This document shows positions 25,432-36,100 of a stretch of DNA of 40,721 nucleotides, piece by piece. Source of the DNA: Caldithrix sp. GTDB taxonomy: Bacteria; KSB1; UBA2214; DYKH01. The stretch spans positions 103,494 to 144,214 of the forward strand of contig DYKH01000002.1 in NCBI GenBank assembly GCA_020722685.1, given 5' to 3'. Below the pieces are notes generated by a model. The model ran no database searches and was not told the DNA's origin. It saw only the letters and a program-made list of their open reading frames with translations. Within the stretch, counting starts at the first letter, position 1; each line of letters opens with the position of its first letter. The position numbers were made by a program, and so were the translations under genes.

Positions 25432-28400
25432 GTGTACTTATCAGAGCTAAATATCGTTGGCTTTAAGTCCTTTGCCAAGAAAACCAGTGTGCTTTTCCAT
25501 GATGGCATTACCGCCATTGTCGGCCCCAACGGCTGCGGCAAGAGCAATATTGTGGACTCGATCCGCTGGGTGATGGGAGAGCAAAAGAGTGGCGTCTTGC
25601 GCAGTGAGCGGATGGAAAACGTCATCTTTGCCGGTTCGGCCAGCGCCAAACCCGTAGGCATGGCGGAAGTTTCTCTCACCATCGAAAATACTAAGAACCT
25701 GCTTCCGGTGGAGTATACGGATGTGGTGATCACCCGTCGCCTGTTTCGCTCGGGCGAGAGCCAGTATCTCATAAACGGCAATGTCTGCCGGCTAAAGGAT
25801 ATTAACGATCTCTTTATGGATACCGGCATGGGTGCCCACGCCTATTCGGTCATCGAGCTGCCGCAAGTGGAAGAGCTGCTCAACGGCAAGGAAGAAGAGC
25901 GGCGGAGGATATTCGAGGAAGCTGCCGGCATCACCAAATACAAGCTGCGCCGTAAAGCCACTCTTCGCAAGCTGGAGGCTACGGAAAAGGACTTGATCCG
26001 CGTCGAAGACATCATGTCCGAAGTGGACAAGACCGTGCGCTCGTTACGCCGGCAGGTGGTCAGAGCGCAGCGCTACCAACAGCTTGCCAGCGAGCTAAAA
26101 GAATTGGAAATCAAACTTGCCGATCAGGAGTACTCCAAGCTCTTGGCTGAGCTGGAACCGATGGAAACCCGGCTTGACCTGGAGAAGGTGGATCGTGAAT
26201 CCGCCGCCGCCGTCTTGGCCTCCGTGGAGGCGGAGTACGAATCCACCCGCATCGCCTTGTTGGAACTGGAGAAGAAGCTTGCCGAGCGGCAAAAGGGGCA
26301 AAACGAATTGGTGCGGGAAATTCAGAAGCAAGAAGAACGGGTGCTCATTAACAGTGAACGGATACGTTCTTTGCAGGAAGCTGGTCAGCGTTATTTGCGG
26401 GAAAAGGAAGGCTTTTCCACTCGACTATCAGATTTGCTCGCACAATCCGAAGCCATAGCCGGGCGGAAAAAAACCGCCGAAGAACTACTCGCTGCTAAAC
26501 AGGCCGAGCTGGCCAAGCTCAAGTCAGAGTTCGATGCTCTTCGCACTGCCTACGAACAAAAACGCTCGGAACAAAAGACCGCCGAAAAGGAGATTTTTCG
26601 CATTACCGAAGAGTTGAGTCGCAAGCGAAACGAAAGTGAGCGGCTGCGGGCAAATGAAGAGAATCTTGGCAATCGCTTGCAACAATTGGAGGCAGAGGAA
26701 GAGCAGGACAGAGAGCAGTTCAAGACTTTGCGGCAAAAGACCGCTGATATCAAGAGCCGCGAGGAAGAGCTTGCCGCTGAAATGCAAGATCAACAAGAAA
26801 AACTGACACAGTGGCTTGCGAAGGAAGACGAAGCGCGGCGGTCTTTGGAAGGTCTGCAGAAGGCGGACTTGCAGGACCGCAATCGCATCGAGGCCTTGGA
26901 GCAGCAAGCCGACCTGATTAAAAGGCTGTTGGAGAGCTACGAGGATTATCCCGCCGGGGTGCGGTTTTTGGCCACGCAACGGGCTGATGGCTTTTCCGTC
27001 TACGGTACCTTGGCCAATGTCATCCGGGTTCAGCGGCAACATCGCTCTGCTATTGCGGCCGCTTTGGGTGAAATGGCTACTTATCTTGTGGTCGAAAACC
27101 TGCCTACCGCTTTGAACGGCGTCGGTCTATTGAAGCAGGAGCGCAAGGGCGTCGTCTCTTTCATAGCCTTGCAGGAAGTTGCCTTAAAAGCGCCCGCGCA
27201 TCCGCCGATTCAAGACTTGGGCGTAGAAGGTTGGGCCAACGAGTTGGTGCAATGCGAGGAGAGGTTCCGGCCGCTGGTTGACGTCCTCTTGGGCGATCTC
27301 CTGCTGGTGCAGGACTTGGAAACCGCCCGGCGCGTTTATGAGAGCTTGAAAGGTCAGCAGGTGAATGTGGTGACCTTCGCCGGTGAAGTGTTGGGTCACC
27401 GGGGCTTGGTTCGCGGCGGCAGTCACAGCAAGAGCCAGATTGATTTTGTCGGCCGCCAGGAGCAGATGGCGCAATTGCGCCAAGAAATTGAGGCCATAGA
27501 CAAGAACATCGACCAGCGTGACGCTGCCATGGCGCAAAAGACCGCCGAGCTGGAGCAGGCTAAAATTGCCATCGAGGCGTTGACGGTGGAGACCAAGCGC
27601 CTGGAGAGTAAGCTCGCGGCCATTCGCATCGATTTGGGGAAACTGACTTTTGCCGAACAGACATTGACGGAAGCTGAAAGCAAACGCGAGACGGAGCGGC
27701 AGCGATTGCTGCATGACATGAGCCAATTGGGTCGCAATCTGGAGTTACAAGGTGTTAGCGCCGGCGACTTGGAGAACAAGCGCCAGGAGATGCTGCAAAT
27801 GACTGCGACATACGGCAGCGATGTTGTCCGCATGGAGAAAGAAGTCAATGCCAGCAACGCCCAGGTGCAAGCGCTCAGCATCGAAGTTGCCCGGCTGCAA
27901 AGCAATTTTGAAGCCTTGCAGCGGGAATACAGCTCCGTGCGCAAACAGGCCGATGAGACGCAAGAGCTCATCCGCCTGCGAGAGCGTGACATGGCAGCGG
28001 CTGAGCAAGAGATCAACGATCTTATCCAGGTAAACGCTTTTTGCAAACAGGGCACCGCCGAGTTGGAGCAAAAGCGCCAGGCCGAGCAAATCCGGATCGA
28101 GGCATTGGAAGAAGAGCAGTACAACGCCAATACCAAGATTGCTGAGCTGGAAAACCGGATTCGTGCCTCGCGTTCCAAATTCAGTGAGGTCTCCGAGTCC
28201 TCGCACAAAATCGAACTTCGGGTTTCCGAATTGCGTATTCGCTTGGAGAATCTGCAGCAGCGAATGCGGGAGGAATTCGAGTACACTCTCCAGCGCCAGC
28301 CTATCGATGAAGCCTTCAATTTGCAGGAAGCTCATCAGCGCATAGAAGAGCTGCGCGGCAAGGTCAAAGAAATCGGGCCGGTCAACCTTTTAGCCCTGAA

Positions 28401-29016
28401 AGAATATGAACAGGAAAAGGAACGGCTGGATTTTCTACAGACGCAACGCGAGGATTTGATCAAGGCACGCAAAAATCTGACGGACACCATCGACATCATC
28501 AACGCCACAGCCCGGCAGCAATTCCTGCGAACCTTTGAGGAGGTACAAAAGAATTTCTCCAATGTCTTCAAAACGTTCTTTGACGGCGGTCGGGCCAGTC
28601 TGGTGCTGCGCGAGGGCAATGATCCTCTGGAAGCGGACATTGATATTTACGCCACACCCGGAGGCAAAAAGCTCTCCTCGCTGCAGCTCCTCTCCGGCGG
28701 AGAAAAGTCGCTAACGGCCATCTCTCTGCTCTTTGCCATCTATTTGGTCAAGCCCAGTCCCTTTTGCATTTTTGACGAAGTAGATGCCCCATTGGACGAT
28801 CAGAATGTTCTACGCTTCACCAAGGCGCTCAAAGAATTTTCCACCCATACCCAGTTTATTGTGGTCACTCACAATAAGCTGACCATGCGATCCGCAAACC
28901 AGCTCTATGGCGTCACCATGGAAGAGGAGGGAATCTCCAAGGTCGTTTCCGTCAAATTCGAATCGGAGCGTGAGAACGTTACGGCAGACGCCCAAACAGC
29001 GAATATTTCCCAATAG
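25432..29016 (+). CDS. smc: Chromosome segregation protein SMC
   Basis: 1194 residues, the usual size for bacterial SMC. The start is GTG 25432, giving MYLSELNIVGFKSFAKKT, which fits family starts; the Shine-Dalgarno sequence is weak (GAAG). The Walker A GPNGCGKSN is at residues 31-39, the ABC signature LLSGGEKS at about 1086-1093 and the Walker B region FCIFDEVDAP at about 1111-1120. Long coiled-coil arms flank a hinge of roughly residues 500-680 containing GVRFLATQRADGFSVYGTLA. Family knowledge: SMC with ScpA/ScpB extrudes DNA loops and aligns chromosome arms during replication. ScpA/B are not in this window. It is followed after only 10 bp by a GWxTD-protein gene, so the two are probably co-transcribed. 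Confidence 0.95.
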   Translation: MYLSELNIVGFKSFAKKTSVLFHDGITAIVGPNGCGKSNIVDSIRWVMGEQKSGVLRSERMENVIFAGSASAKPVGMAEVSLTIENTKNLLPVEYTDVVITRRLFRSGESQYLINGNVCRLKDINDLFMDTGMGAHAYSVIELPQVEELLNGKEEERRRIFEEAAGITKYKLRRKATLRKLEATEKDLIRVEDIMSEVDKTVRSLRRQVVRAQRYQQLASELKELEIKLADQEYSKLLAELEPMETRLDLEKVDRESAAAVLASVEAEYESTRIALLELEKKLAERQKGQNELVREIQKQEERVLINSERIRSLQEAGQRYLREKEGFSTRLSDLLAQSEAIAGRKKTAEELLAAKQAELAKLKSEFDALRTAYEQKRSEQKTAEKEIFRITEELSRKRNESERLRANEENLGNRLQQLEAEEEQDREQFKTLRQKTADIKSREEELAAEMQDQQEKLTQWLAKEDEARRSLEGLQKADLQDRNRIEALEQQADLIKRLLESYEDYPAGVRFLATQRADGFSVYGTLANVIRVQRQHRSAIAAALGEMATYLVVENLPTALNGVGLLKQERKGVVSFIALQEVALKAPAHPPIQDLGVEGWANELVQCEERFRPLVDVLLGDLLLVQDLETARRVYESLKGQQVNVVTFAGEVLGHRGLVRGGSHSKSQIDFVGRQEQMAQLRQEIEAIDKNIDQRDAAMAQKTAELEQAKIAIEALTVETKRLESKLAAIRIDLGKLTFAEQTLTEAESKRETERQRLLHDMSQLGRNLELQGVSAGDLENKRQEMLQMTATYGSDVVRMEKEVNASNAQVQALSIEVARLQSNFEALQREYSSVRKQADETQELIRLRERDMAAAEQEINDLIQVNAFCKQGTAELEQKRQAEQIRIEALEEEQYNANTKIAELENRIRASRSKFSEVSESSHKIELRVSELRIRLENLQQRMREEFEYTLQRQPIDEAFNLQEAHQRIEELRGKVKEIGPVNLLALKEYEQEKERLDFLQTQREDLIKARKNLTDTIDIINATARQQFLRTFEEVQKNFSNVFKTFFDGGRASLVLREGNDPLEADIDIYATPGGKKLSSLQLLSGGEKSLTAISLLFAIYLVKPSPFCIFDEVDAPLDDQNVLRFTKALKEFSTHTQFIVVTHNKLTMRSANQLYGVTMEEEGISKVVSVKFESERENVTADAQTANISQ

Positions 29017-29026
29017 GAGCATTCTA

Positions 29027-30475
29027 ATGAAAAGCAGCTTACCGATGTCGCGCACCCTTGTGCTGATGGGGACGCTATTTGCCTGGTGTGTCTTTTCAAT
29101 CGATCCTTCTCTGTCGGCACAGCAAAGCGCGCAACCGGTCCGTTTCAACTTTGCTGTCGAATTTAACCGATTTCGCTACTCCGATAGTTTAGCGTATTTC
29201 GAATTTTCCGCTTCCTTGTACCGGGATATGATACAATATGTTGCCGACGGCGACAAATATCGCGGCGAATTTTTGGTGACCGCCGAGATTATCAAAGACG
29301 ACTCCGTTTTTGCCCGGAAACAGTGGAAGAACATCAATTCCGCCGACAGTCTGGGGGACATAACGAATTCGCAACTGCTCTATTGCCTCAACTACTTTGT
29401 GTTGGAAAAAGGCAGCTATGGATTTAGAATCAAAATCGAGGACCCGAATTCGGAACGCAACAACACCGTCGAATACCCTTTTGAAATTGGGGACTATCGT
29501 GGGCCCGATTTGCGGCTGAGCGATATCCAGTTAGCCACTTCCATACAAAGGGACACCTCCAAGGATCTTTATGTGAAGAACGGCTACCGGATCAACCCCA
29601 ATCCTTCCGCCTTGTACGGCATTGGTTTGCCGATTCTTTATAGCTATGCCGAAGTGTACAACCTGGCACCCGCGACCAGTGATTTCGGCGCCAAGTATTT
29701 GGTCAGCTACAAAATTCTGGACAGCGACGGCCAGGTCGTCAAGAGCGTTGCGGAGAAAGTGAGAACCAAGCCGGGTGCCTCATCCGTTGAAGTCAACGGG
29801 ATCAATGTCGTCGTGCTGGTGTCTGGGGCATATACCTTGGTTCTTGAGGTGGTCGACTCTGAGACTGGGCAAAAGGCCACAGCCCAAAGACGATTTTTTG
29901 TTTATCGGGAAGGCGACTATGCCGAGGGAGGAGCCAAGTTTACCAAAAAAGAAGAGGTGGCGAGTTCGGGCAGTCCCGGCCTGGATGCAGATCGCTATGA
30001 CATTATGACGGCTAAGGAATTGGATCAAGAGTTCGAATGGGCCCGTTATATTTCCAGCAAGGAAGAACGCGAAACCTATAAGAAACTGTCTTTGGACGGA
30101 AAGCGCCAGTACTTGAAGGAGTTTTGGGCCAAGCGCGACCAAACACCGGCTACACCTGAAAATGAGTACAAGCGAGACTACCTGAACCGGGTGAATGCCG
30201 CAAACATCGCCTTCAAGGGGACGTTTCGCGAAGGGTGGCGAACGGACCGGGGTCGGACTTTGCTTGTTTACGGCAAGCCGGACGAAACCGAGCGCTTTCC
30301 CTTCAGCAGTGAGCAGCGCGCTTATGAAGTCTGGCACTTTTTCTCCATCCAGGGCGGCGTTGATTTCATTTTTGTCGACAAGCGGGAAATGGGTGACTAT
30401 GAGCTGGTGCATTCCACGGCCCGCGGCGAATTGTACGACGCCGACTGGCAGCGCTGGCTGGACCCCAATAGATGA
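29027..30475 (+). CDS. GWxTD-domain exported protein
   Basis: 482 residues from ATG 29027. This start is chosen because AGGAG lies 7 nt upstream and the product then has a signal peptide (SRTLVLMGTLFAWCVFS, cut around SAQQSAQ). A longer frame from 28907 overlaps smc and is unlikely. The C-terminal part carries the GWxTD signature as GWRTDRGR (residues 403-410), followed by LLVYGKPDETERFPF and YEVWHF, as in the GWxTD domain family known mainly from FCB and Acidobacteriota-like genomes. The N-terminal half is beta-rich (FAVEFNRFRYSDSLAYFEFS). The function of GWxTD proteins is not established. It lies 10 bp after smc, which may be a transcript of convenience. Confidence 0.88.
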   Translation: MKSSLPMSRTLVLMGTLFAWCVFSIDPSLSAQQSAQPVRFNFAVEFNRFRYSDSLAYFEFSASLYRDMIQYVADGDKYRGEFLVTAEIIKDDSVFARKQWKNINSADSLGDITNSQLLYCLNYFVLEKGSYGFRIKIEDPNSERNNTVEYPFEIGDYRGPDLRLSDIQLATSIQRDTSKDLYVKNGYRINPNPSALYGIGLPILYSYAEVYNLAPATSDFGAKYLVSYKILDSDGQVVKSVAEKVRTKPGASSVEVNGINVVVLVSGAYTLVLEVVDSETGQKATAQRRFFVYREGDYAEGGAKFTKKEEVASSGSPGLDADRYDIMTAKELDQEFEWARYISSKEERETYKKLSLDGKRQYLKEFWAKRDQTPATPENEYKRDYLNRVNAANIAFKGTFREGWRTDRGRTLLVYGKPDETERFPFSSEQRAYEVWHFFSIQGGVDFIFVDKREMGDYELVHSTARGELYDADWQRWLDPNR

Positions 30476-30491
30476 TTGGAGACGCTCGTCC

Positions 30492-30523
30492 GCTGTCTCC
30501 TGCTCGTTCTCTTGCTCTTGCTC
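30492..30523. repeat. Degenerate GAGCAR hexamer tract after the GWxTD gene
   Basis: The plus strand reads CTGTCTCCTGCTCGTTCTCT then TGCTCTTGCTCA, that is, imperfect six-base units whose complement is GAGCAG, GAGCAA and GAGCAA. The tract begins within 20 bp of the stop codon. A similar tract follows the imuB-like gene, in coding orientation, at 36463-36514. Confidence 0.5.
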
Positions 30524-30569
30524 AGTCTGCATCAGAATAAGTAGTCGGAGGGATAGTTTCACTTTGGTT

Positions 30570-30607
30570 ATAATCTTCCGGAAGCTCTAAGCTCCCTGGA
30601 AGATTAT
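30570..30607 (+). terminator. Perfect hairpin downstream of the GWxTD gene
   Basis: ATAATCTTCC (30570-30579) and GGAAGATTAT (30598-30607) pair perfectly, with a second small AAGCT/AGCTC-type pairing in the loop. No U-run follows, so it may serve as a 3'-end structure or be part of the adjacent repeat. Confidence 0.4.
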
Positions 30608-30608
30608 G

Positions 30609-30702
30609 CGTAAAACCTCACTCATAGGTGGAAGCAATCTCGTTCCCAAACTCAGTTTGGGAACGAGATTGCCGTTCTGTCCTCCGTAAGTGAGGTATTG
30701 CG
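30609..30702. repeat. Structured dispersed repeat, CGTAATNCCTCACTT family (copy 2)
   Basis: Outer arms CGTAAAACCTCACTC (30609-30623) and AAGTGAGGTATTGCG (30688-30702) match those of the element at 10800-10893. Inside is a 37-bp perfect palindrome: CAATCTCGTTCCCAAACT (30635-30652), one C, AGTTTGGGAACGAGATTG (30654-30671). The element lies between convergent genes ending at 30475 and 30714, so it could also terminate transcription from both sides. Confidence 0.75.
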
Positions 30703-30713
30703 ATTCCGCTTGG

Positions 30714-32882
30714 TTACTGCAATAGCAGCATTTTCCGCTTTTCCTCAAATCCTCCTGCTTTCAGACGGTAAAGGTAGACACCGCTGATCGCCGGTCTTCC
30801 ATCCTCGCACTGGCCGTTCCAAACCGCTCTATATGTCCCCGCTGCTTGATACCCATGCACCAGAGTGGCGACCCTTTGTCCCATCATGTTGAAAACGGTA
30901 AGCTCCACCGCTGCCGGCGCCGGCAGCTCATATTCGATGGTGGTCTCCGGATTGAACGGATTGGGATAGTTTTGCCTCAGCACAAACTTGCTCGGAATGC
31001 CCGCATCCGGTTGGTCTTCCTTGACGTCGGTGACGATGTCGCCCGTCAAGGCATCGACATAAATGCTCAGCGGCGCTTGGTAGCCGGAGCTATATTCAAA
31101 GCCCCAAACAAGGCGATCCGGCAGGCCAGGCAACAATCCATACGAGACACCTCCGCGAACCCATACGGTGTCCGGATCGTTGGCTCGGTATTGGCTCCCG
31201 CCATTGGCTTCGGCAACGGCCATTGCCACATTACTATCGATCCAATTTTCTGGCAAAGGGGTCTTTGATGGCGGCTCCCAACCTAATTGGCCTTGCCATA
31301 AAAGCGCGCCTTCGCTCATGATAAACACTTGCTGGGAATCAAAGCTGGCCGAGTGGAAAACAAAAAACCACATAAGCGCTTCACCCTCGGCAGTGATCTG
31401 GCTTGCATGATTACCCACCATGATCAGCGCGGCGTCCGCAGCCCAAACTGTGGCCGCCTGCTGGGCCGTGTTCAAATTAGCCCGCGCTGTTGTCGCAGTC
31501 GGTTGCGGAGGTTGAATGAGACTCCCGGTAACTGCGTCGAACAGCAACTGCAGTTGCTGGCCCGAGCTCTGGGAGAAGTATGAGAATCCCCACACAGGAA
31601 TAGGATCGCTGTCCACCATGCGGAGCTGCCGGGGAGAATATGAATCGCTGGCAATCGTCTGGAAACCTTGCAGCATCGGCAGCCGCAAAAACGGTGTGCC
31701 GGCTTTTCCTGACGCAGTTTGATTCCCGGTCTTCGCTTGGATGCCGGCCAGGTTTGGCGGGCCGCCCATGTCAAAGCTACCTAAGAAAGCGGAAGCCATG
31801 GCATCGGCATATTGGGAGCGAAATAGAGCGCCGCCCTGCGCTTCGGCGATGGCCGCAATTTGATCGCTATCCAGCCAATTCTCCGGCAAGGGAGTGACGT
31901 CCCTGGGCGGCTCGGTCAGGTCAAACGGCATCATCATTTCGCCAAAGGTCATCCAACCTCTGGCGGTCTGGAGACCGGGAGAGTGGAAGGCGTACATCCA
32001 AATCAGTGCTTGCCCGGTGGCCGAGATTTCGTTGGTGCCCAATTGCACCAGGACGGCATCGGCGGCCCAGTTTTGTGCCGAATCCAGAACGGCCGGATAA
32101 TTGTGTCGTGCAGTGAAGGAGGACAAGGTGAAGAGCTCGATGTTGATCCCCGAGACCTGTTCACCTGTGGAAACGACGATGCTGTCCGGCTCACCGTCTC
32201 CGTTCGGATCGTAAAAGCCTATCGCTCCGCCGTCTACCGGTTCCACATCGCCGCCAGCGGTAATGGTAAAGTCCTTGAGCGCCACCGGCCAATAAGTGCC
32301 CGGGTCCGTGTACTGGATGGCAAAGTCACCGGAGGGCGACTGAACAATCGCCCCGCTTTCAGTGTCACCCTCTTCTTCGGAGAACGGCGAATGGGTCAGC
32401 AAAGCAACCAAAGTTCCTTGCGGGTCTCCTTGCGGAAAGATCACCTGTCCCGAGATGGTCGCTGTCGGCAAGCTGTTGCCGGTGGTAAAGGTGGCTAAAT
32501 ACGGAGTAGTTAACGAGTCGTTGCCTGTGCTTACCGCATCGACGATGAGCAAGAAGTATTTGGTGTTTGGGTATAAATGTAGATTGTGAACCGAAACGGT
32601 CTTTAAATCCGCGCTGATGGCGACCCAATCTGGCTCACCCATTAGAGAATCGGGATAGAGCAGCAAGTGCAAGTAAAATTGTCCAGGATAGTCGAAGCGA
32701 GCGCTGGTATCTAAAGGTGCGCTGAAATTTATTTCCAGGGTTCCGGATGGGTCTACTTGTGTCGCACCGTCCGCAGGAATGGTGGATACCACGGTGAATT
32801 GGCTGAAAGCGGCAGGAGCAAAGAACAGCAACACTGAGCTGACGCATAGCCGGATCGTTCTTGTGATCATTTGGCTTTCCAT
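30714..32882 (-). CDS. Secreted T9SS-sorted protein with Ig-like domain and tandem repeat
   Basis: 722 residues from ATG 32882; GGAGGTG lies 4 nt upstream on the minus strand. Residues 1-27 are a signal peptide (CVSSVLLFFAPAAFSQ). Next is a bacterial Ig-like (Big_5 type) domain, VVSTIPADGATQVDPSGTLE onward, about residues 30-135. Two tandem repeats follow, at about 262-457 and 468-617. Each opens WAADAxLxxxG and contains PLPENWxDS, then A-xx-GGxxxRS/R, and ends WGFxY with DAxTGxI/V, which is PepSY-like in its ending. Residues 638-722 are a type A sorting domain (NYPNPFNPETTIEYELPAPA, then FNMMGQRVATLVHGY, then SGVYLYRLKAG). It would be exported to the cell surface by the type IX system. No enzyme motif is evident. 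It is convergent with the GWxTD gene and has no partner. Confidence 0.82.
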   Translation of the reverse strand: MESQMITRTIRLCVSSVLLFFAPAAFSQFTVVSTIPADGATQVDPSGTLEINFSAPLDTSARFDYPGQFYLHLLLYPDSLMGEPDWVAISADLKTVSVHNLHLYPNTKYFLLIVDAVSTGNDSLTTPYLATFTTGNSLPTATISGQVIFPQGDPQGTLVALLTHSPFSEEEGDTESGAIVQSPSGDFAIQYTDPGTYWPVALKDFTITAGGDVEPVDGGAIGFYDPNGDGEPDSIVVSTGEQVSGINIELFTLSSFTARHNYPAVLDSAQNWAADAVLVQLGTNEISATGQALIWMYAFHSPGLQTARGWMTFGEMMMPFDLTEPPRDVTPLPENWLDSDQIAAIAEAQGGALFRSQYADAMASAFLGSFDMGGPPNLAGIQAKTGNQTASGKAGTPFLRLPMLQGFQTIASDSYSPRQLRMVDSDPIPVWGFSYFSQSSGQQLQLLFDAVTGSLIQPPQPTATTARANLNTAQQAATVWAADAALIMVGNHASQITAEGEALMWFFVFHSASFDSQQVFIMSEGALLWQGQLGWEPPSKTPLPENWIDSNVAMAVAEANGGSQYRANDPDTVWVRGGVSYGLLPGLPDRLVWGFEYSSGYQAPLSIYVDALTGDIVTDVKEDQPDAGIPSKFVLRQNYPNPFNPETTIEYELPAPAAVELTVFNMMGQRVATLVHGYQAAGTYRAVWNGQCEDGRPAISGVYLYRLKAGGFEEKRKMLLLQ

Positions 32883-33149
32883 CGTGCACCTCCAGAAAGT
32901 TGTAAGTTTTTTCCCACCACAAGACTGCCTGCAATCTGTTGGTTTCCCCACGGAACTCCGTCGACCGTCCTTGGGTGATGCTTATACAAAAAGCACATAG
33001 GCAGTCGAAGGCGAGACCATCAGGCCGGGTAATCATACGGACATTGAGGAGCATTGCAGAAGCTTTTTTGCACAAATAGAGCCTCGGGGACGTTTTTGCC
33101 GGATTTTGCGGTGTTGGTAAAGAGGCTCAGCCGTGCGTCTCTAAAAAGA

Positions 33150-36100
33150 TTACAGCAAACTGACTTTTTCGACGTTGAGTGTGATCGCTCCAAACTGGCT
33201 TTCGACTTTGCCTTCCAACACAAAGGGTTTGGTGTTGGAGATAATGTGGATAAATTCCGCATAGGCCTTTGGGAAAAAGATCGTCTCATAGATGGCCGTG
33301 GTGTCTTCAAAGCTCATAAACTCCATCAGCTCCTCTTTCTTGGTGCTGACGAGCTTGCCGGTGATCCACCAGCCGATGGTGCGGACTCTTTTGCCGGCGT
33401 GTTTCGGCAAGTCGATGCCTTTGACGTAATCGATTTTCTTGAGGCGATCCCGGTACAGTTCTAACGGATGCTTTGACAGCAAAAAGCCAATGGTCTCCAC
33501 TTCGTGCTGCAATATGGTGCGCGCATCATAATTTCGCGGACGCGGCAAAGCATTGACGCTCGGCGTATTTTGTTCGAACAGCGGCAGGTTGACATCTGCA
33601 GGTTGTTTTTTACGCTCGGCCATGTGCCAGTGCATGCGCCACATCAGCTCGGGACGGGTTTTCTTGGGTTCCAAGGCATCGAAACAACCAGCTTTGATGA
33701 GAATAGAGATATCCGATGGGTCGATTTTCACTCTCAATAGGAAATCATCGAAAGATTTATAGGGACCTCCTTTCTTCCGTTCTTCCAGCAGGGCTTTGAG
33801 GGCATTGCCGGAAAAGCCTTTGAGCTGCATGAGTCCGACGCGAAGCTGGCGATGGACGCCATAATATTGCTTTTCGCTTTTGTTGATATCCGGCATCAGC
33901 ACTTGCAGGCCCATGCGCCGCGCTTCGGAAATGTAAGCGAAAGTGGAATAGTAGCCGCCCTGGTTGGAGATCACCGCGGCCATGAACTCGGCCGGATAGT
34001 GGATGCGCAAATAGGCGGATTTGAAAGAGACTTGGGCATAGGAAGCCGAATGCGGCTTGCAAAAGGAGTAACCGGAAAAGCTCATGATCATGTCCCATAT
34101 CTTGTCGCAGGTCTCCAAGGAAATGCCGTTCTTGCGGGCGTTCTCATAAAACTTGAGTCGATAATCGTTAAGCTGCTTTTCCTTGTGCTTTTTCGAGATG
34201 ATCTTTCGCAGGGTATCGGCCTCGGCGGCGTCAAAATCCGCCAACGCCATGACCACCTTGGAGACGTCTTCCTGGTAAACCATGATGCCGTAAGTTTCGC
34301 GCAATAGCTCTTCTAAGCGCGGATGCAGCGGCTCGTAGGTACCGCCTTTCAGCCGGCGGATGTACTCGTTGATGTAGACGTTGGCCGCCGGACGAATGAT
34401 GGAGCTGTGAATGACCAGATGCTCGAAATCGCCCTTGCCGGTCTTTTTCTGCAACAGTCGCATGGCCGGCGATTCTACATAAAACACCCCAATGGTGTCA
34501 CCGCGGGCAATCAGGTCGATGGTGTCCGGGTCCTCCAAAGGATTCCATTGCGCATAATCCAGCTCGACGCCATAGTTATTTTTGATGGCCGCCAAGGCAT
34601 CGCGAATGACCGCCAGCGAACGGTTGCCCAAAATATCCATCTTGATCAACCCCATGTCCTCGGCCTGATCTTTTTCCCATTGCACCACCTGAATGCCTCG
34701 TTTGGTCATCTCGCTGCTCGGTAAGCCGGCAGAGCCGTCGCGCAATACGCCGGCCGGATTGAGAATCTTTTTCGCTGGCTGCACCGGGACGTAGCGGTCC
34801 AAACCGTCCGGCGCAATGACCACGCCACCGCAGTGTACGGAAAGGTGGCGCGGAAAACCACGAATCTTTTCCGCCTTTTGCAGAATTTCCGGCCAAGGCT
34901 CGCGCAGCTCGGTAAGCTTGAAGCGAGGATGGGTGGAAATCATGGCGATTAGATTCTCCGGCTGCCAATAGCTGGACATCTTTTTGGAGATTGCCCCGAT
35001 CTCGGCGTCCGGCAGCCCATAGACTTTGGCCACTTCGCGCACGGCCGAGCGGGACTGAAACAGGTTGTGGTTGGCGATCATCGCCGTACAGTTCGTGCCG
35101 TACTTGCGGAAGATGTAATCGAGGATATCATCCCGTTCGTCCCAGGGAAAGTCCACATCGATATCCGGCGGGTCTTGGCGTCCCGGATTTAAGAATCGCT
35201 CAAAAAACAAATCGTATTTGATTGGGTCTACGTGGGTGATGCCCAAACAATAGCTGGCCAAACTGGCGGCCGCCGAGCCGCGTCCGCAGGTGCGCGGAGC
35301 CTGACGTACGATATCGGCTACGACCAAAAAGTACGGGGCAAATCCCTTGTCGCCAATCAATCGCAACTCATACTCCAGGCGCTGGCGAATACGCTCATTG
35401 ATTTCACCGTAACGCCAAAGGGCACCGCGCAGGACTTCTTTTTCTAGATAGGTTTGCGCGTCCTCTCCGTTGGGGCCGGTATAGGAAGCGAAAATAAAGT
35501 CCGAGAATTTGAGATCGAATGTGCATTCTTCGGCGATCTTGAACGTGTTGCGTATGGCTTCCGGGCAATCGGGAAAGGCGTTGGCCATTTCTGTCGGCGA
35601 GGCCAAGTACGCTTGTGGAGAAGCCAATTCCTCTGCCGGTATGCGCTGCAAGGTAGTGTTCAAATCCACTGCCCGCAATAACTGATGCAGCGACCAATCT
35701 TCCTTGCTGACAAAGTATGCGGCGTTGGTGGCGACCACCGGGATGCGATACTGACGGGCGAATCTCAACGCGCGCTCGCGATTGCCGTGGGGAATGAGCT
35801 CGGCGTAGACGTCCTGCAAGCTGTTCTGCTGCTGCAATTTGGTTAACAAATCCAAGTCGTGGGTAAGAATGACCACTTCCTGGCGTTGAGTGAGCAGATA
35901 ACCGACAAGATCGAAATCATCTTGGCTGTGAATGCGGCTGATGGCTCGGCAAAGACATTGGTAGCCGGCCAGGTTTTTCGCCAGCATGACGCAGTGGTCT
36001 TTGCCACCCTTGAGAAACGCACCAACAAGTGGCTGTAAGCCAAAACTCTTGGCGGTCTCGATGAAAAGCGGCGTGATATACAGACCGTTGGTGTCCGTCA

